Assembly: GCA_013398295.1 (NCBI GenBank)
Contig: VZSF01003226.1
Location: 310,001-374,000 of the forward strand
Source of the DNA: Chionis minor
Taxonomy: Eukaryota > Chordata > Aves > Charadriiformes > Chionididae
DNA length: 64,000 bases
Direction: 5' to 3'
The translations under genes and the position numbers were made by a program. Position 1 is the first letter of the stretch, and the number at the start of each line of letters is the position of its first letter. Of the stretch, positions 51,801 to 64,000 are shown one piece after another. Under the pieces are notes generated by a model, which was not told where the DNA came from, searched no databases, and saw only the letters and a list, made by a program, of their open reading frames with translations.

Positions 51801-54800
51801 CCTCTGATAAATTACTTCAGTATCTCCAAGCAGGCTAGTGGCAAGCATGTTGTCTCTTGTTGAAGCTAGAAGGCTTACAAAAAAGGAACCTCAGAGCTGT
51901 ATGGGGAAATCAGAACAAGCAAGTGGAAACATTACTCTGCAACTCAATGAGGAAGAAAATTCTTCCTTCCAGGTCTGTGGCTCTCGCTGTGTTTTCTGCG
52001 CAGTGAGACAGTGTTACGAACAGCGTAGAAGGTGGTCTCATGCAGCAAGGTCTGTAGAGTTCATGGCAAAACCTCTCAGGCTGAGTAGTTATCAAACCCA
52101 GGCCCCCCCACTTTCTAATCAACCTTTAAAGTAGGGACTTGCCACTGCATTTCCAGTCCGCTGCTCCTCCCAACTTCTGTTACAGTGGCTACTCTTGCTG
52201 TAGTGTGGGTTGCACTGCCCCAGGCACATGCATCCTCCACCAGATGCAAGTGCAAAGACTGATGTTCAGTCTGTATATGCCAAATGCTCTTGCAAACCCA
52301 ACACAAGTGCTAAAGGTCAGTTCAGCTTTTTAATACTTAAATAACTTCACCAGAAAAACTTAAGCAACTGCAGCCATATGAATTGCCATACTAGATTTGG
52401 AAAGAGAAAGGATTTGTGGATTGCTCCCTTTGGCTTACACAGATCTGACCTCAGCCCAGATTTTTCTATAGGCGCCTACTGTCTTTGACAGAGCTGGGCC
52501 TAAGGCACCAGTGACAACCTGTTGTCTCTCCCGTCGCAACCAGAGAGAGACAAATAATTCAACAAGTGAGTCTAACAACATAAACAGCATATTAGTCTTG
52601 CACACACAGTGTAGAAACAGTGGAGTTCTCGTCTTGCTTCCTGTTTTCTTCCGATGCATGATTTCATCAACTTCATCATCATGCACAGGGCAATTCTGTT
52701 ACTATGGTAAACAATTTATCTCTCTCACTTTATTAATAGTCATTCCAAACAAGTAAAAAAAATCGAATCTACAAATTTAGATTTATGCCTTTGGCAAAGG
52801 AAGGCTGTTTTGTAGATTAGCAGATATAACCGCCCTACCCGGAAAACCTTGCTATCCAAGGCTTGTGTTATGTTCGCACAGATGTTCACAAATAAATTCA
52901 GTCTCTGATTATTTTCAGATTAATGGCATCCTGCTCTATTAGAGCATTGCCAAATCATCATTTTATTGCCAGTCTTGCAAGGTTTTGTGCTTTTTTTTTT
53001 TCCCTAAAGCTTCAACTCTAAAAGACATGTGATTAGCCAAAAAACTCAGTTTTCCTTTCTAAAGTCTCAAGCAAGCAAGCCTTGTCGCAAGCTTGACTCA
53101 TGTTACCCTAGGGGACCAAAGAACAGGAGTTAATCTTCACATTTTCTTAATCACTCTCAAGACTTCTAAGGGTCTGACTCATGATTTCTAAAGCCTGCTG
53201 TTGGCAATACTACATATACATTACATGTGTCATATTATCCATCTGCCAGTAAGCAAAAGCTTCACGAAATGTCCAATTAGTTACTACTCACACGGTTTCT
53301 AATAAATAATTTTTTAAAAAATGCACAAATCTCTGCTGCCAAAGAAGTTATATCACTGCAGTAGTCACTCACAGCAACAGAAAATAAATTCCTCACTAAT
53401 CTGATTAAAAACAATTAGTAAAATCTACCTCCTACTCAGTCGTGCATGTGAAACCTAAACAGAACTACTTTAGATTTCTCAACTCAGCAGCCTACAAAAC
53501 AGAAGGTTGTAAGCTATGAAAACTCTTACTAAATATCAACTATGGAAGCATTCGCTGTACTGCTGTCATAAAAATACAAGTATAAGAGGCAATTTGTGAC
53601 GGTTTGTTCCATCTGAGGAGTCTCTCATAGCATGCTTACCAGCCCACTAGTGGAACACCATGAGCACCTTCTGCGTGGGCTGAAGGTACTTTGCGAAGAG
53701 CTGCATGTTACGTTGTCCTTCCACTGTGACCGACACCTTCGCCAGGTCAGCCATGCGGCAGCAGATTTGTCATATACTGTATTTCTAAGAAAATTCTGTA
53801 AAAAGAAGGGCAGAATGTCTCATGACAGGGGACGGTAACATTTCATATGTGTAAATTAAAATTGATAGCAAAATTTGATGCTTTGATTACTCATGCTGAC
53901 ATTTAATCAATTTTACACTTCAGAGAAAGGCCCTAATTTACAATACCTGGCATTAAGTAACCGAGACACATCAGTGACCCATTTAAAGTAGAAAACATAG
54001 AAATACATACAGCAGAATTAATTTCAGGCATATTTAAATTATCTGATAACTTGACTATAGGCACCGTTCAATTCACCCGACTTTAATTTTGGCTCTACTT
54101 TTGAACCTACAAACAAAATCCTAATTATATTTAACACATATTTGATTATTATACCTCAAAATGAATCAGAAACATCTAAATACTTAGAAAAACTATGTGC
54201 AACTTGCTTAGTTTGCGTCAGAACTATTCTCCTCCTCTCATGAATCTCATAAGCATGTTTTTGTAATTTTCTACACTATAAGAAAAATATAACCCAGGAA
54301 AGAAGAAACGGAGTAAAGTAAGAAAGTACTTGGGAGATTATCTTTGTTTCAAGGACTTTAAAGATTAATAACTTAATTATTAGATTGATAATTATTAATA
54401 GCTTATAATTAAAGACTAGAAAAAGACTCATAAATTGAACATTTACTCAACACTTGCAGGTATTAGAGGCAAAACCAGCACACTACTGCTGTGATGGACA
54501 CGTCTGCTGTTCATTTTGCCAGGAACTAAACACGTTTATCTTTACATTTCTTGCTATACGAACACACTTTGTTTTCTGCCATCACACCAAGACGTCCCCA
54601 TGAACATGTTGTACGATTCAACACTTTAATACCTGGGTTGCTTTCCCCAGAAGTAGATCCAGTATCTTGTATTGGTAAAAGAAAAAGCCATTCTCAATCA
54701 AAACCTTGCACCATTTCTAGCAACAAAACAGCAGAGAAATTACTCCATTCCTTAGCAAACACTTTTAAAGGTCTGTATTAGTGCCAGGATTTATCAATTT

Positions 54801-57800
54801 GCATGTCACAAGTTTGTTCTCTCTTTATGATGATCTTAACCACTTCACGTGATGTGACTGCTTCCAACTGACATACAGGAGGAACAACACGCATGGTTCC
54901 CCTCCCCAATTTTTTTTTTTTTTTAACAGATTTCTCCTTTCCATTTTTGAACACATATTTATACTTCAACTGATTTTACTCAGCTTGCTATAATGCTTAG
55001 CCTTAATGCAAAAGAGTCATCTGCCATATGAATTAGAAGGGGAAAATACATAATGCATGCAACAGGGAGAATGCACCAAGTTGGATCTTAGTAAGCATCT
55101 ACATCTGCCACTCAGTCATTGCTGATAGAGTTTTCTGGAGGCAATATATATATTCCAAACTTTGTTTTGGAAGCTGGGGAGGGGAGTGGGGCGGAGATGG
55201 TAGGGGTGAAGGAAAAACCCACTCAAAACTGAGGCAGAAACACCACATTGGTACCTTTGACTGCAGAAGTACGTAATCACTAATATCATACAGAAAAATG
55301 ATGCAGCTATACAAAAAGCTGGAAATCCCTCTAGATTCACTGTTCCATAAGCAAGTGAAAAAACTATGTAAACAAATCAAGATTGTACTGATTATGGTCA
55401 AACACATTAAAAAGTTAACACACCATCTAGAACCCTTGTTCAAGGGAACCTCGTTACACTGAGATGTATTATATAGAAAAATAAATCAGCAATTTGACTT
55501 GTTAATGCAATTAAATGTAGTCACCTCATATCACAAAGGAGATTCTAGAGTACACAGGACAAAAAAAGACATTTCTTGATGCATTTGGTCCAAGTATGCT
55601 TATGCTAGAGCTATTTGGCATTTTCTCCTTAAATTTAGAGAGTAGTTTGTGCACTTTGAAGTGCAAACTTGCCTTCCAGTTCTGTTAATAGGTCAAGAAG
55701 TTAAAAGCTATCAAATGTGCACCAGGTTAGAAGTTAGTATCTGTCTGTCTGTCCAAAAGCTGTCAGCACTGTGCTTTTGTACAGCTGACTATAACAAAGG
55801 CTTGATGTGAGACTCAAGTAAAGATAATACATGTTGCTTCCTTCTCCCCTGCCCTGAAAAGCTAACATTTCCACCCCAGTATACATACTTTTGGGAGAGG
55901 CGCTTCAAGACTTCCGAGGTGAAAATGTATGATCTTCAGGAAATGAAGGATTTAATATATACATATATATTTTAACTCCAATAACAATCTCCCCAGCATA
56001 TTTCCCAAATGTCTCGATAACACTTTTTACGATACAAACATGAAAAGCAGTAACAGCTTTTTATTTTCTCTTTGACTACAGACATTCCTCTCAGCATAAT
56101 CCAGAGCCAGGTCATCCTGCACTACTGTTTGACAAGTTCCCACTAAACATTTCCGACATAACAGCTGACCACACACGCGCTGTTAGCCCACACCAAATGC
56201 CAAGTGAAACCCTAACATCTGCATAAGCTTGCTTTCAGAACGGGACGTGGACCATACTTTAAATTAGCACGTGGTCACATCTGCCTTGGTCATCTCGGTG
56301 GAAGAGGACACCACATGAAAGGCTGCACTTTGAAACTGAAATGGAGCTTGATAAAACATAGCAACACAGTAGCAAAATGAAAGGCAATGCAGCAACTCTA
56401 GGTAGTGCACATGAAAGAACAGCATGATCTCTTTTGAAGCATGATAGATACAAAGTAAAGCCTAAAACGGGGAATAAAACTGAAGATTATATTTATATCA
56501 CGTTAATATATTCTTCTTTGGTAATCTTTACAACCTATGTAAAGCACTTCGCATACAGTCTCATACTTCCGTGGCACAGCATCAAGTTACTCGGGTACCT
56601 TCACACTGATGGAGTCAGAGCAGGTACTGAAACGAGGAGTATTTGTGCAGACTGAAGCTGCCGGGTTCTTACAGGGCAGCACACTTCACGCGCCACATGA
56701 GCCGCGTTGCCCGCTTCTAACCCTAAGCTGCCACTCTTCTCCTCTGCCTTCTCCCAAGAACACTCCTATCCAAAACCCTACACCACACTTCATGTTGGAG
56801 TGGCCATATTGAATGCAAGTGCAGGGCTTGCCTTCCGCTGAGAGATTTAAGCATGCCCTACAGTTACACTGGTAGGATTTCCCTAAAGGCACAAACAAAG
56901 CCCCCTTAATTTGGGACCAGAGAACATGTGAGCTATGCAAAGAGTTACGCCAGTGTAAACTGTCACTGCCTGTGAGCCTGCTTTGTCAGCTCAGCTCCTC
57001 CTCTGCAGAAGACTCTCTGAAGTCTTCTGGCATGCTGGCTCATGCGAACGCTCCCCAGCCTGCTTCAGTCAGTTTTTCACATTTCTGCAGCTAACCTGGG
57101 CCATTTTGACTGAATTGGGTTAGAAAACATTGACATGAGTAGCTCTACAAACAGTGAGCAACAAGTGACAAACAGCTAAGTGAAGGTAACTCTTTCAACA
57201 GTTCAGATAGATATGAATCCCATCAAAAATCTGACCAGTCAAGAACATTGAGAGTTACAGATTCCCACCAGCAGAGTAACAATACTATTAAGCTTCCCGT
57301 TGCCATGAGCCCTTGAACATTCCATTCAAAGTAAATTTGGGGGGGGCCACACTGGTAAGTCTCCATATATTTTAAGGCTAGTAAGAACTACTACCCTCTT
57401 ACCCAATCTGCTTCAAGCTCTTGCAAGTCTCTTGCACTGCTTCAGCTTAAAAAAATTAAAATCATTAAGATATAAAAATAAGAAAGCAGCAGAAGAGTAG
57501 TGACAGTAGGGAAGGGGGATGTCAAAGACGCACATTACTGTAATTGAATATATAAGCCTAAACTTTTTTTAATTCAAAGAGATACTGTCCAGGGAAGTCA
57601 TGCCAATTAAAAGTGTCAAGAAGCACAAAACAGTGCTACTTTTGAGAAAAGTTTTTTTGGTTGTTATGACAGCAAGATAGTTTGTAATATTATATCCAAT
57701 AGCAACCTCAAGACAATTTTACAAAAAAGTTCGCACACACAAAGACTACACTAACTGGACCTTCAGAATTTCCACCCCCACCGCCCCTTACATCTTTTGA

Positions 57801-58899
57801 GAATCATCACAACCTATCAACAAGGCAATACTAACAAGTATTAATAACCCCTCTGCAGGCAGAAATTGTCATTTTAGCAGTTAAACACAGTCACACAATA
57901 AGGTTTAAACTCTCTTCGTAAACTCCATAGGTACCAACAGTGGAACAAAAACAATTTCCCACATTATACCCGCTCTAACATTCCTGCAATAGAAAGGATT
58001 AAGGGTGGAGTTTCAGGCAACATTCCAAGACAAATCTCTTGTTACATAGCCATTAGCATTTTGCTGAATTGTATTTTTAGAAAATTAAGTTTTAAGCCTA
58101 GAATGAAACATGTTTGCAAAGTGGATTTTGAGCTACTTCGAGTCTACCGGAGATTCAAAACTTCCATAATTTGAGAAAGACTAAAGCTTACAAGCGTGGG
58201 TTTTTTTGGTACCACAGAAATGCATTTTAAAAGAGTAGTACTACTAAATGGTCATATTTAGAAATAACGATCACCAAATCTGCACGCATCCATGCCTAAC
58301 ATTCGTTTAACAACCATTACGTTTAACAGACTCTTGACAGAAGCTTCTCTAAAAAGCAGAACCGAAATTGCTAAAACCAAGGTAATCCTTTTCAGTTCAA
58401 AAGCTTTAACACACCAGTACACTCTGAGAAGGAGTGACAATGAATGCCAACAGTAGATTTCAGATTCCCTTTGGCCTCTTAGACTAAGCTTGTCGTTTAC
58501 ATTTGAAAGAGGATTCCTGATAACTACTAGTTTCTGCAAATCTGGGAGGAATGTGTTGAGTTTTGCATTACAGGTAAGTCTGTCTTGACATAGCAGAACA
58601 TTCTGAAGGCCAGAGTTCTAAGTCATGGACGAGGTTTTGATGACAATCAAAAATTGTATTTCAGTTACTGAATGTGTTGTCAGATTTCTAGGAACTCAGT
58701 TCTCACTGAATTTCTATTTCCAGAGCTAAAGTCTTTAAAACTGTCTTAAGAGACATTCTTCAAGTCTGTAGAAGAAAACACAATGATATAGAACAGGTTT
58801 CTCTACCTATGTTGTCAGTGCTCCCACCTCTCACTATATGCACACATAGCAATCTTGAAAATTCTAATTGAGGCCAGACAGGACGTTTTAGACAGTCAA
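45889..58899. other. Gene-free stretch
   Basis: Thirteen kilobases with no recognised exon, RNA gene or interspersed repeat. A short 17-bp tandem repeat is listed at 48333-48383. The rightmost part could belong to a long 3' untranslated region of the minus-strand gene at 59.7 kb, but no cleavage site can be fixed from sequence. Confidence 0.5.
48333..48383. repeat. Three imperfect 17-bp tandem units
   Basis: cttctatatataacata (48333-48349), cttctacacacaacata (48350-48366) and cttctgtgcacattgta (48367-48383) share the frame cttct-n7-acata. The third unit is the most diverged. Confidence 0.8.
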
Positions 58900-59717
58900 A
58901 ATCACACATTTACACAGCAGCCACTGTGAACTTTATTAAAAAAAAATATAAGTGTTTGCCAGTTAAACTACCATCAACTTTATTTACTTCCCCGCTTACT
59001 TGTAGAAACTCAGTTCTTTCATAACGGCTCTGGAAATCATTTATTGCCAGGTAAACATTGAATCACTGGCAATGTATGCTCTCCTTGGAACTCTGGCAGC
59101 CTTACCATGAAAAGAGTACACCTTTGCAAAGCGCAAAGTAAGCGACACACCTTTCATTCAAGCCACTAAGTCATTCTTGAGGCAGATGTCATGCTAGCCA
59201 AACAGCAAAAATCACCTTTACATTAAGAAATCTTTTCTGTCATGACAGTTCCACAAAATGAACTGCAATTCGTGAGGAAAAAAATCCGTAAGATAGCAGT
59301 TATGCATTCTCTTCACATAACTGTGTAGTCAAGTCTTATTTCTCAGGCTGGAGAGGTTGAGCTAAAATGAAACACAGCATGATGATCTAGCTTCATGAAA
59401 ATGTCCTGTTGCTAATGCATCTGCTTTTGCCTCCAGTCCTCTTTAATAGTCCTATGCATTAGAAGTCAGAACAAGGCTTCTTCATTCATCTGGAGTCACA
59501 GTCAATCCTCCAAGCAACTCGCAAGGCAGTTTATACGCATCTCTGAAAAGAAGTTTTCCATTCTTAAGTAATCTAACCATCACAGAAGGTATTTCCCTAT
59601 TTTTTTTCCAGCTCCAGAAGTTGTTTTAATTCCTTTTTCATCTTCATCTTGTAGCCACGTGGCAAAACAGCATTGTCATGGGCTACATATAGTAGGATTT
59701 AATCTTTATTAATAGCT
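58900..59717 (-). other. Proximal 3' untranslated region of the minus-strand gene (inferred)
   Basis: This lies directly downstream of the stop codon at 59718-59720 of an otherwise well-supported terminal exon. Minus-strand AATAAA hexamers occur at 59705-59710, 59039-59044, 58979-58984 and 58932-58937. The true end cannot be chosen from sequence, so the left boundary is arbitrary. No ORF or repeat interrupts the region. Confidence 0.45.
59705..59710 (-). terminator. AATAAA polyadenylation hexamer close to the stop codon
   Basis: The hexamer begins 7 nt after the TGA on the minus strand. If used it would give a 3' untranslated region of only about 25-40 nt, which is rare in vertebrates. The more distal hexamers are the more likely sites. 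Confidence 0.3.
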
Positions 59718-60164
<447 letters not shown>

Positions 60165-60228
60165 CTGCTTAGCACACAATTTCCATTTATGTCAAAACCA
60201 GGATCTTCAGTCATCACTATGTCAGTAT
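60165..60228 (-). CDS. Penultimate coding exon of the same unrecognised gene
   Basis: On the minus strand this 64-nt segment encodes (D/N/Y/H)-TDIVMTEDPGFDINGNCVLS and then splits an Arg codon with the terminal exon. It ends AGCAG|GTAAC, a good donor. The 5' boundary is chosen at a CTTATACAAG acceptor because the frame meets a TGA 33 nt further upstream. That acceptor has a modest pyrimidine tract, with a plausible CTTAAT branch point about 25 nt before it. The first codon is split, so the previous exon must end with one extra nucleotide. Together the two exons give about 53 residues at the C-terminus. No earlier exon could be identified with confidence in the remaining 3.8 kb. Confidence 0.68.
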
Positions 60229-63200
60229 CTTGTATAAGTGTCCAGTAACCATTAAGTCAAACTGTATCTTTTAAGGTAAGTATGGCTATGATTTGTTCTT
60301 TCATGTGCCTGTGCTTCTATGGTCTCCACCTCTCATGGAGGTGGAGCCCATTTAAATATAGCGCTCAGACAAAAACGCATCATTCGTGAATCCAGTTCCT
60401 TAATTTCAGCTTTCTCCAAGCTGTTCCTCAAATATTATTCAAACAGCCAAACATCCAGTATTTTGTGTCTTTCTGCTCTGCTAACATACAACTCTTTCTT
60501 TGGTTTATGACCGAACACGAAAATAAACAGTGCTGCTACTAACACCAGTAATAACCAGCTAAAATTACCATAAGCTACCTGCTCTTTCATTTGTATACAA
60601 AGATACTGGATATACAAACAGGGGGGGCAAAACTGCAAAATGGTTCTTAAGATCAAGTTGTACTTCAGAAAAAGACACGGATATTCAAAAATACCCAGAT
60701 TTAATAGATCAGCATCAATGAACATGGCAAAGTTTTAGCTCCAGGTTCTCTGTTTGAGTTAAGAGTAGAAAGCAATGGAACCACCAGGAAACAAAGTCAT
60801 TTGCAGAATCCGGTTTCTCTCAAGACCCACTGAATAAAGAAATGACCTCACTATTGGACGTTAAAAAAACCAGTTTTGCATAACCAATACTCTGGACACA
60901 GAAAGTCCTAATTAAAAAAAAAAAGTACAGATGAATGTAGTTAAAATCATAGTGCTTCTCCAACATCACTCACAGCTACACTGCCTGAACTAGGTGTGTC
61001 CTTTGATCTTAAGCCAAAGCATCAAAGAATACTGACAAGATTCTCTACATAAGGCAATCTAAATTTAATCAGGAATATATTAATTGCTGAGAGCTTATAT
61101 AGAAAGGTTACAGCACAAAAACACAGGTAAAGGAAAAAAAGGTTGATTTTTCCCCACACACAATCCTTGTACATAAACATGGGCATCAAACAAGTCCAAA
61201 ACTGGAGGAATAACTGGTTAAATCCTACAAGTTCTAGGAAAAGCAGTGAGAAATACAAGCTTTTTTAGAAGAAATCAATCCTTCAATGTGTCACCATTTA
61301 TTTAGACGGCACTTTGTCTTGCTTATTTCATAGGAGTTCTGTAATTAATGGTACAGAGGTACCACCTAGGGTGGTTTCTGATGTAAATGTTTCGGCTTTA
61401 AGACATGCAAGTGAACGGGCTGGACAACCAATACACTTCCAGCAGATCAAATGGCAGCTTAGTTTTGTTTTTAAACATTACCTAAGGAACTGAGCAGAAA
61501 AGGCTCCATTACATGAACCACAACAGCGTCTAATCAAGCACACAATTCCTGGCAACATTCGGCTAGGGCAGGTACTGCCAAAAGGCAGAAAGATCTCATA
61601 TTTAAAGTAAGGATCCAACTGGCTCTGCCACAAACCGACACGACATAAGCTATCATAATAAACATGTAAGAGCTAAGTGAATTTAAAGTTCCACAGAGTC
61701 TTCATTTACACAGTCTTAAGTATATTAAATACTTTAGCATACTTTTTGTTTATATGTATTTGTACCCTGCTAGTTCCTCATTGGGTCCAGCAGCAGCTTC
61801 CAATTTTATTAAACAGCACAAAGAAAAAAAGGATTACATAATTAAGGTTGAGAGAAAAATTTTAAAAAAAACCTCTATGAAAACTATTTTGCTAAACAAA
61901 AAAAATTGGTTTTAATAATAGAGTATGTTACAGCTGCATTATACCAATTTCCTACTCACAGAAATAAAGGCATTTAAATAAATGAAATAAAAACATCAGT
62001 GCAATATTCCCCCCCTGAAAGAACAAAATGCAGCAAACTACTACACGGTAAATCTAAATTAGTCAAACTTTGGCAAAAGAATGAGCCAGGAAAAAATAGT
62101 TTTAGTCTTTTCTTGAACTAAAAAAAATAGAAAGGACAAATCCAGATTCCAGCCAACAATATTTGATTATTTCACTGTTTGAACCACACAACTTAGTGAT
62201 TTACTAGCCCCTGGCATTAAAACCATTCACCGCATACTTTTCTAGGCTTACCAGGCCATAAATTGCTCTAATACTTTATAAAATGGTTTCGGATGTGGGG
62301 TTTTTTTTTTCATGACAGAGATACCCCTTAGAAAATAACCCAAAGAAACACAAAAATAATTCACACAATCAGATCCTCCTAAACTTCACTGAAACATGTC
62401 ATTCATTTGCACTACACACACCCTTTACTCTGTGAAAACCACTATAAAAGAGTACTGAAATCACAGCAACTTAGAAGCTACTAAAATACCGAAGTCATCA
62501 ACTACTATAACCTCTGACTATAGTTACCTACAAATCACTTTCTGGGACATGTGTGGTTGGTATGAAGTGAGTGCTAAGGCCTAAAACTTAACAGATTTGA
62601 GTCTAACTTTTCACATACTTAGATGGCACAAGATTAAGATGAACCACAAATGGAATTTAATTAATAATTCTCGATTAAGACATGTTAATGACTTCAAGAG
62701 TACAAACTACAGTGGCTAATCAAATTCTCTAGTCATTGGTTAACATTCTGTAAAACACAGCACCAAGTGCTAGACCATACAAGGCAGTATGTTTTAAAAG
62801 AACATCAGTAAAACAAAGCAACCTGTAGAGGACATCGGGTAGCTGACAGTTCCAAGAATTTTCAGGCAACTAACGGGAAACAGGTTCATTTTCTCTTACA
62901 AATTTCCTGAGTTTTGCTTAAGATCATCAGTCATTAATGCCAGTTTGGTGCAAGCTAAAGTGACAGCTGGTAAAAATGAGAAATTTTAGCTGAGATGCTT
63001 GTGGCACAGCTACAACTGAAGGAGGGAGAAAAAAGAAAAGAGGCAGGCAGAACGCATCCAGTCAAATGTATATGTCTCTGTTCTTAATGTAACAGTTGTG
63101 AAAAGCAAAATACCCCAGAGGTAGCAGATATGAATTACTTTCTGCAGAGGAGTGAGAGGAAACAGGCAAAGAACACAAGGTCAGCTTCTGTCCCAATCCC

Positions 63201-64000
63201 TTGTATATCTGTTTACAAAGAGCAGTGGCCCTTCTCAAGCTGCTTTCTATTCAGACTACATCGCAGTGCAGAAAGCTGGCACAGAAATATTAGGAGTCTC
63301 ATAAGACTCGTAGCTACTGGATATTTCACTAATGCTTTGCTCTTGAAAAAGCTGAAATAGCACAAAGATCAATTTCACTGGCACCTGCAAATCATGAGCC
63401 AAGATTTAAAAACAGAGGGAGCTGTACTTAGCAAGCAGAGCCAACGTTCCGATATAGATCAGAAAGCACTTTTCTTTTTAGCTATTCAGAAATTGTTTCA
63501 TTACTTTCAACTTAGAAATCTGATAAATCCAGTCCCGTTGCATTATTGCCTTTTTCATTTTTATAATTTTTACAGCGTTCATATGCATACACCTACACCA
63601 GTGAAACTACCTAGGAGTAACTGAGTTTTGAGATGCACAGTCCACACAAACATCCTGATGCAAGACTGTACACTTTTTTCTCATCATCAGCATCCACAAA
63701 AAGAATACGTACACTTTACACTCCTGCTCTGAACACAGAGGTAACAGAGCACAATGCAGCTATTTCCCTCTCTACCACAGGTTCCTACAAAAGCAACACT
63801 TCAGGAAGGACTAGAGGAGATGGAGACAAGGGAAACAAACACGGGCAACCTGGCTTGAAGAATTCTTATGTTCTGATCTTCAGGTGTAGCAGTCCATAAG
63901 GAAGATCACCTCAGATGACTCCAAGGAGTAACCTCACAAATATACTACCACTGGCTGAGAGTTATGCAGGCAGCTCTACCAAAGAGACACACAGAACTAC
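60229..64000 (-). other. Probable intron(s) of the minus-strand gene
   Basis: A+T-rich DNA to the right edge with no repeat I recognise. One phase-compatible 48-nt segment at 61482-61529 was considered as a further exon and left out because its acceptor is poor. A frame at 60435-60725 on the minus strand contains a hydrophobic stretch, but it has no splice support and is most likely chance. Confidence 0.45.

Noticed and set aside
60435..60725. Minus-strand frame of 96 codons with a hydrophobic segment resembling a transmembrane helix
   Set aside because: It lies in a presumed intron, shows no splice sites at its ends and no known family. A+T-rich introns often encode hydrophobic chance peptides.
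61482..61529. A 48-nt minus-strand segment that is phase-compatible with the exon at 60165-60228 and has a GTAATG donor
   Set aside because: The acceptor (GATTAG) lacks a pyrimidine tract and the encoded residues have no recognisable continuity with the downstream exon. A match of phase occurs one time in three by chance.

Overview
The window looks like avian nuclear DNA that is mostly non-coding. The main evidence is five CR1 LINE fragments, all of the bird type with the characteristic 3' ends. There is also a solo retroviral LTR that resembles, from memory, an LTR group common in non-galliform birds. Repeat density is low, there are no Alu or L1 type elements, and the background is A+T-leaning with two isolated CpG-rich patches. 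The non-galliform placement is an inference; the bird assignment is well supported. Nothing prokaryotic is present: no operons, CRISPR arrays or insertion sequences.

Layout. 1-8.7 kb is gene-free DNA carrying three minus-strand CR1 fragments (3335-3835, 6157-6236, 8364-8735). 8.96-9.56 kb is a CpG-rich patch with three grainyhead-like motifs and a perfect short palindrome; it grades into a candidate conserved non-coding stretch up to about 10.0 kb. 11.5-12.0 kb holds relics of two very old repeats (a CR1/L3-like tail and a MIR-like SINE). 13.35 kb has a consensus RFX X-box. 15.3-16.6 kb carries two unusually long overlapping open frames on opposite strands that resemble nothing I know. 20.2-20.9 kb is A+T-rich with many homeodomain-type cores. 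25.1-25.7 kb is a second CpG-rich patch without a recognised gene. 37.2-37.8 kb is a solo LTR. 41.0 kb (minus) and 45.8 kb (plus) hold two more CR1 fragments. Everything else to about 58.9 kb shows no supportable gene.

The only convincing protein-coding sequence is at the right end, on the minus strand. It is a pair of phase-matched exons (60165-60228 and 59718-59817) joined by a 347-bp intron, which encode the last ~53 residues of a protein ending ...NPRAIY. The rest of the gene lies to the right, in unrecognised exons here or beyond base 64000. Its 3' untranslated region runs leftward from 59717 for an unknown distance. I could not name the protein.

Most apparent open frames in the window are chance frames in non-coding DNA or frames read through CR1 copies, and they are not annotated as genes. 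I found no previously undescribed system. The most useful leads are the unnamed terminal exons, the paired long frames at 15-16.6 kb and the two orphan CpG-rich patches.
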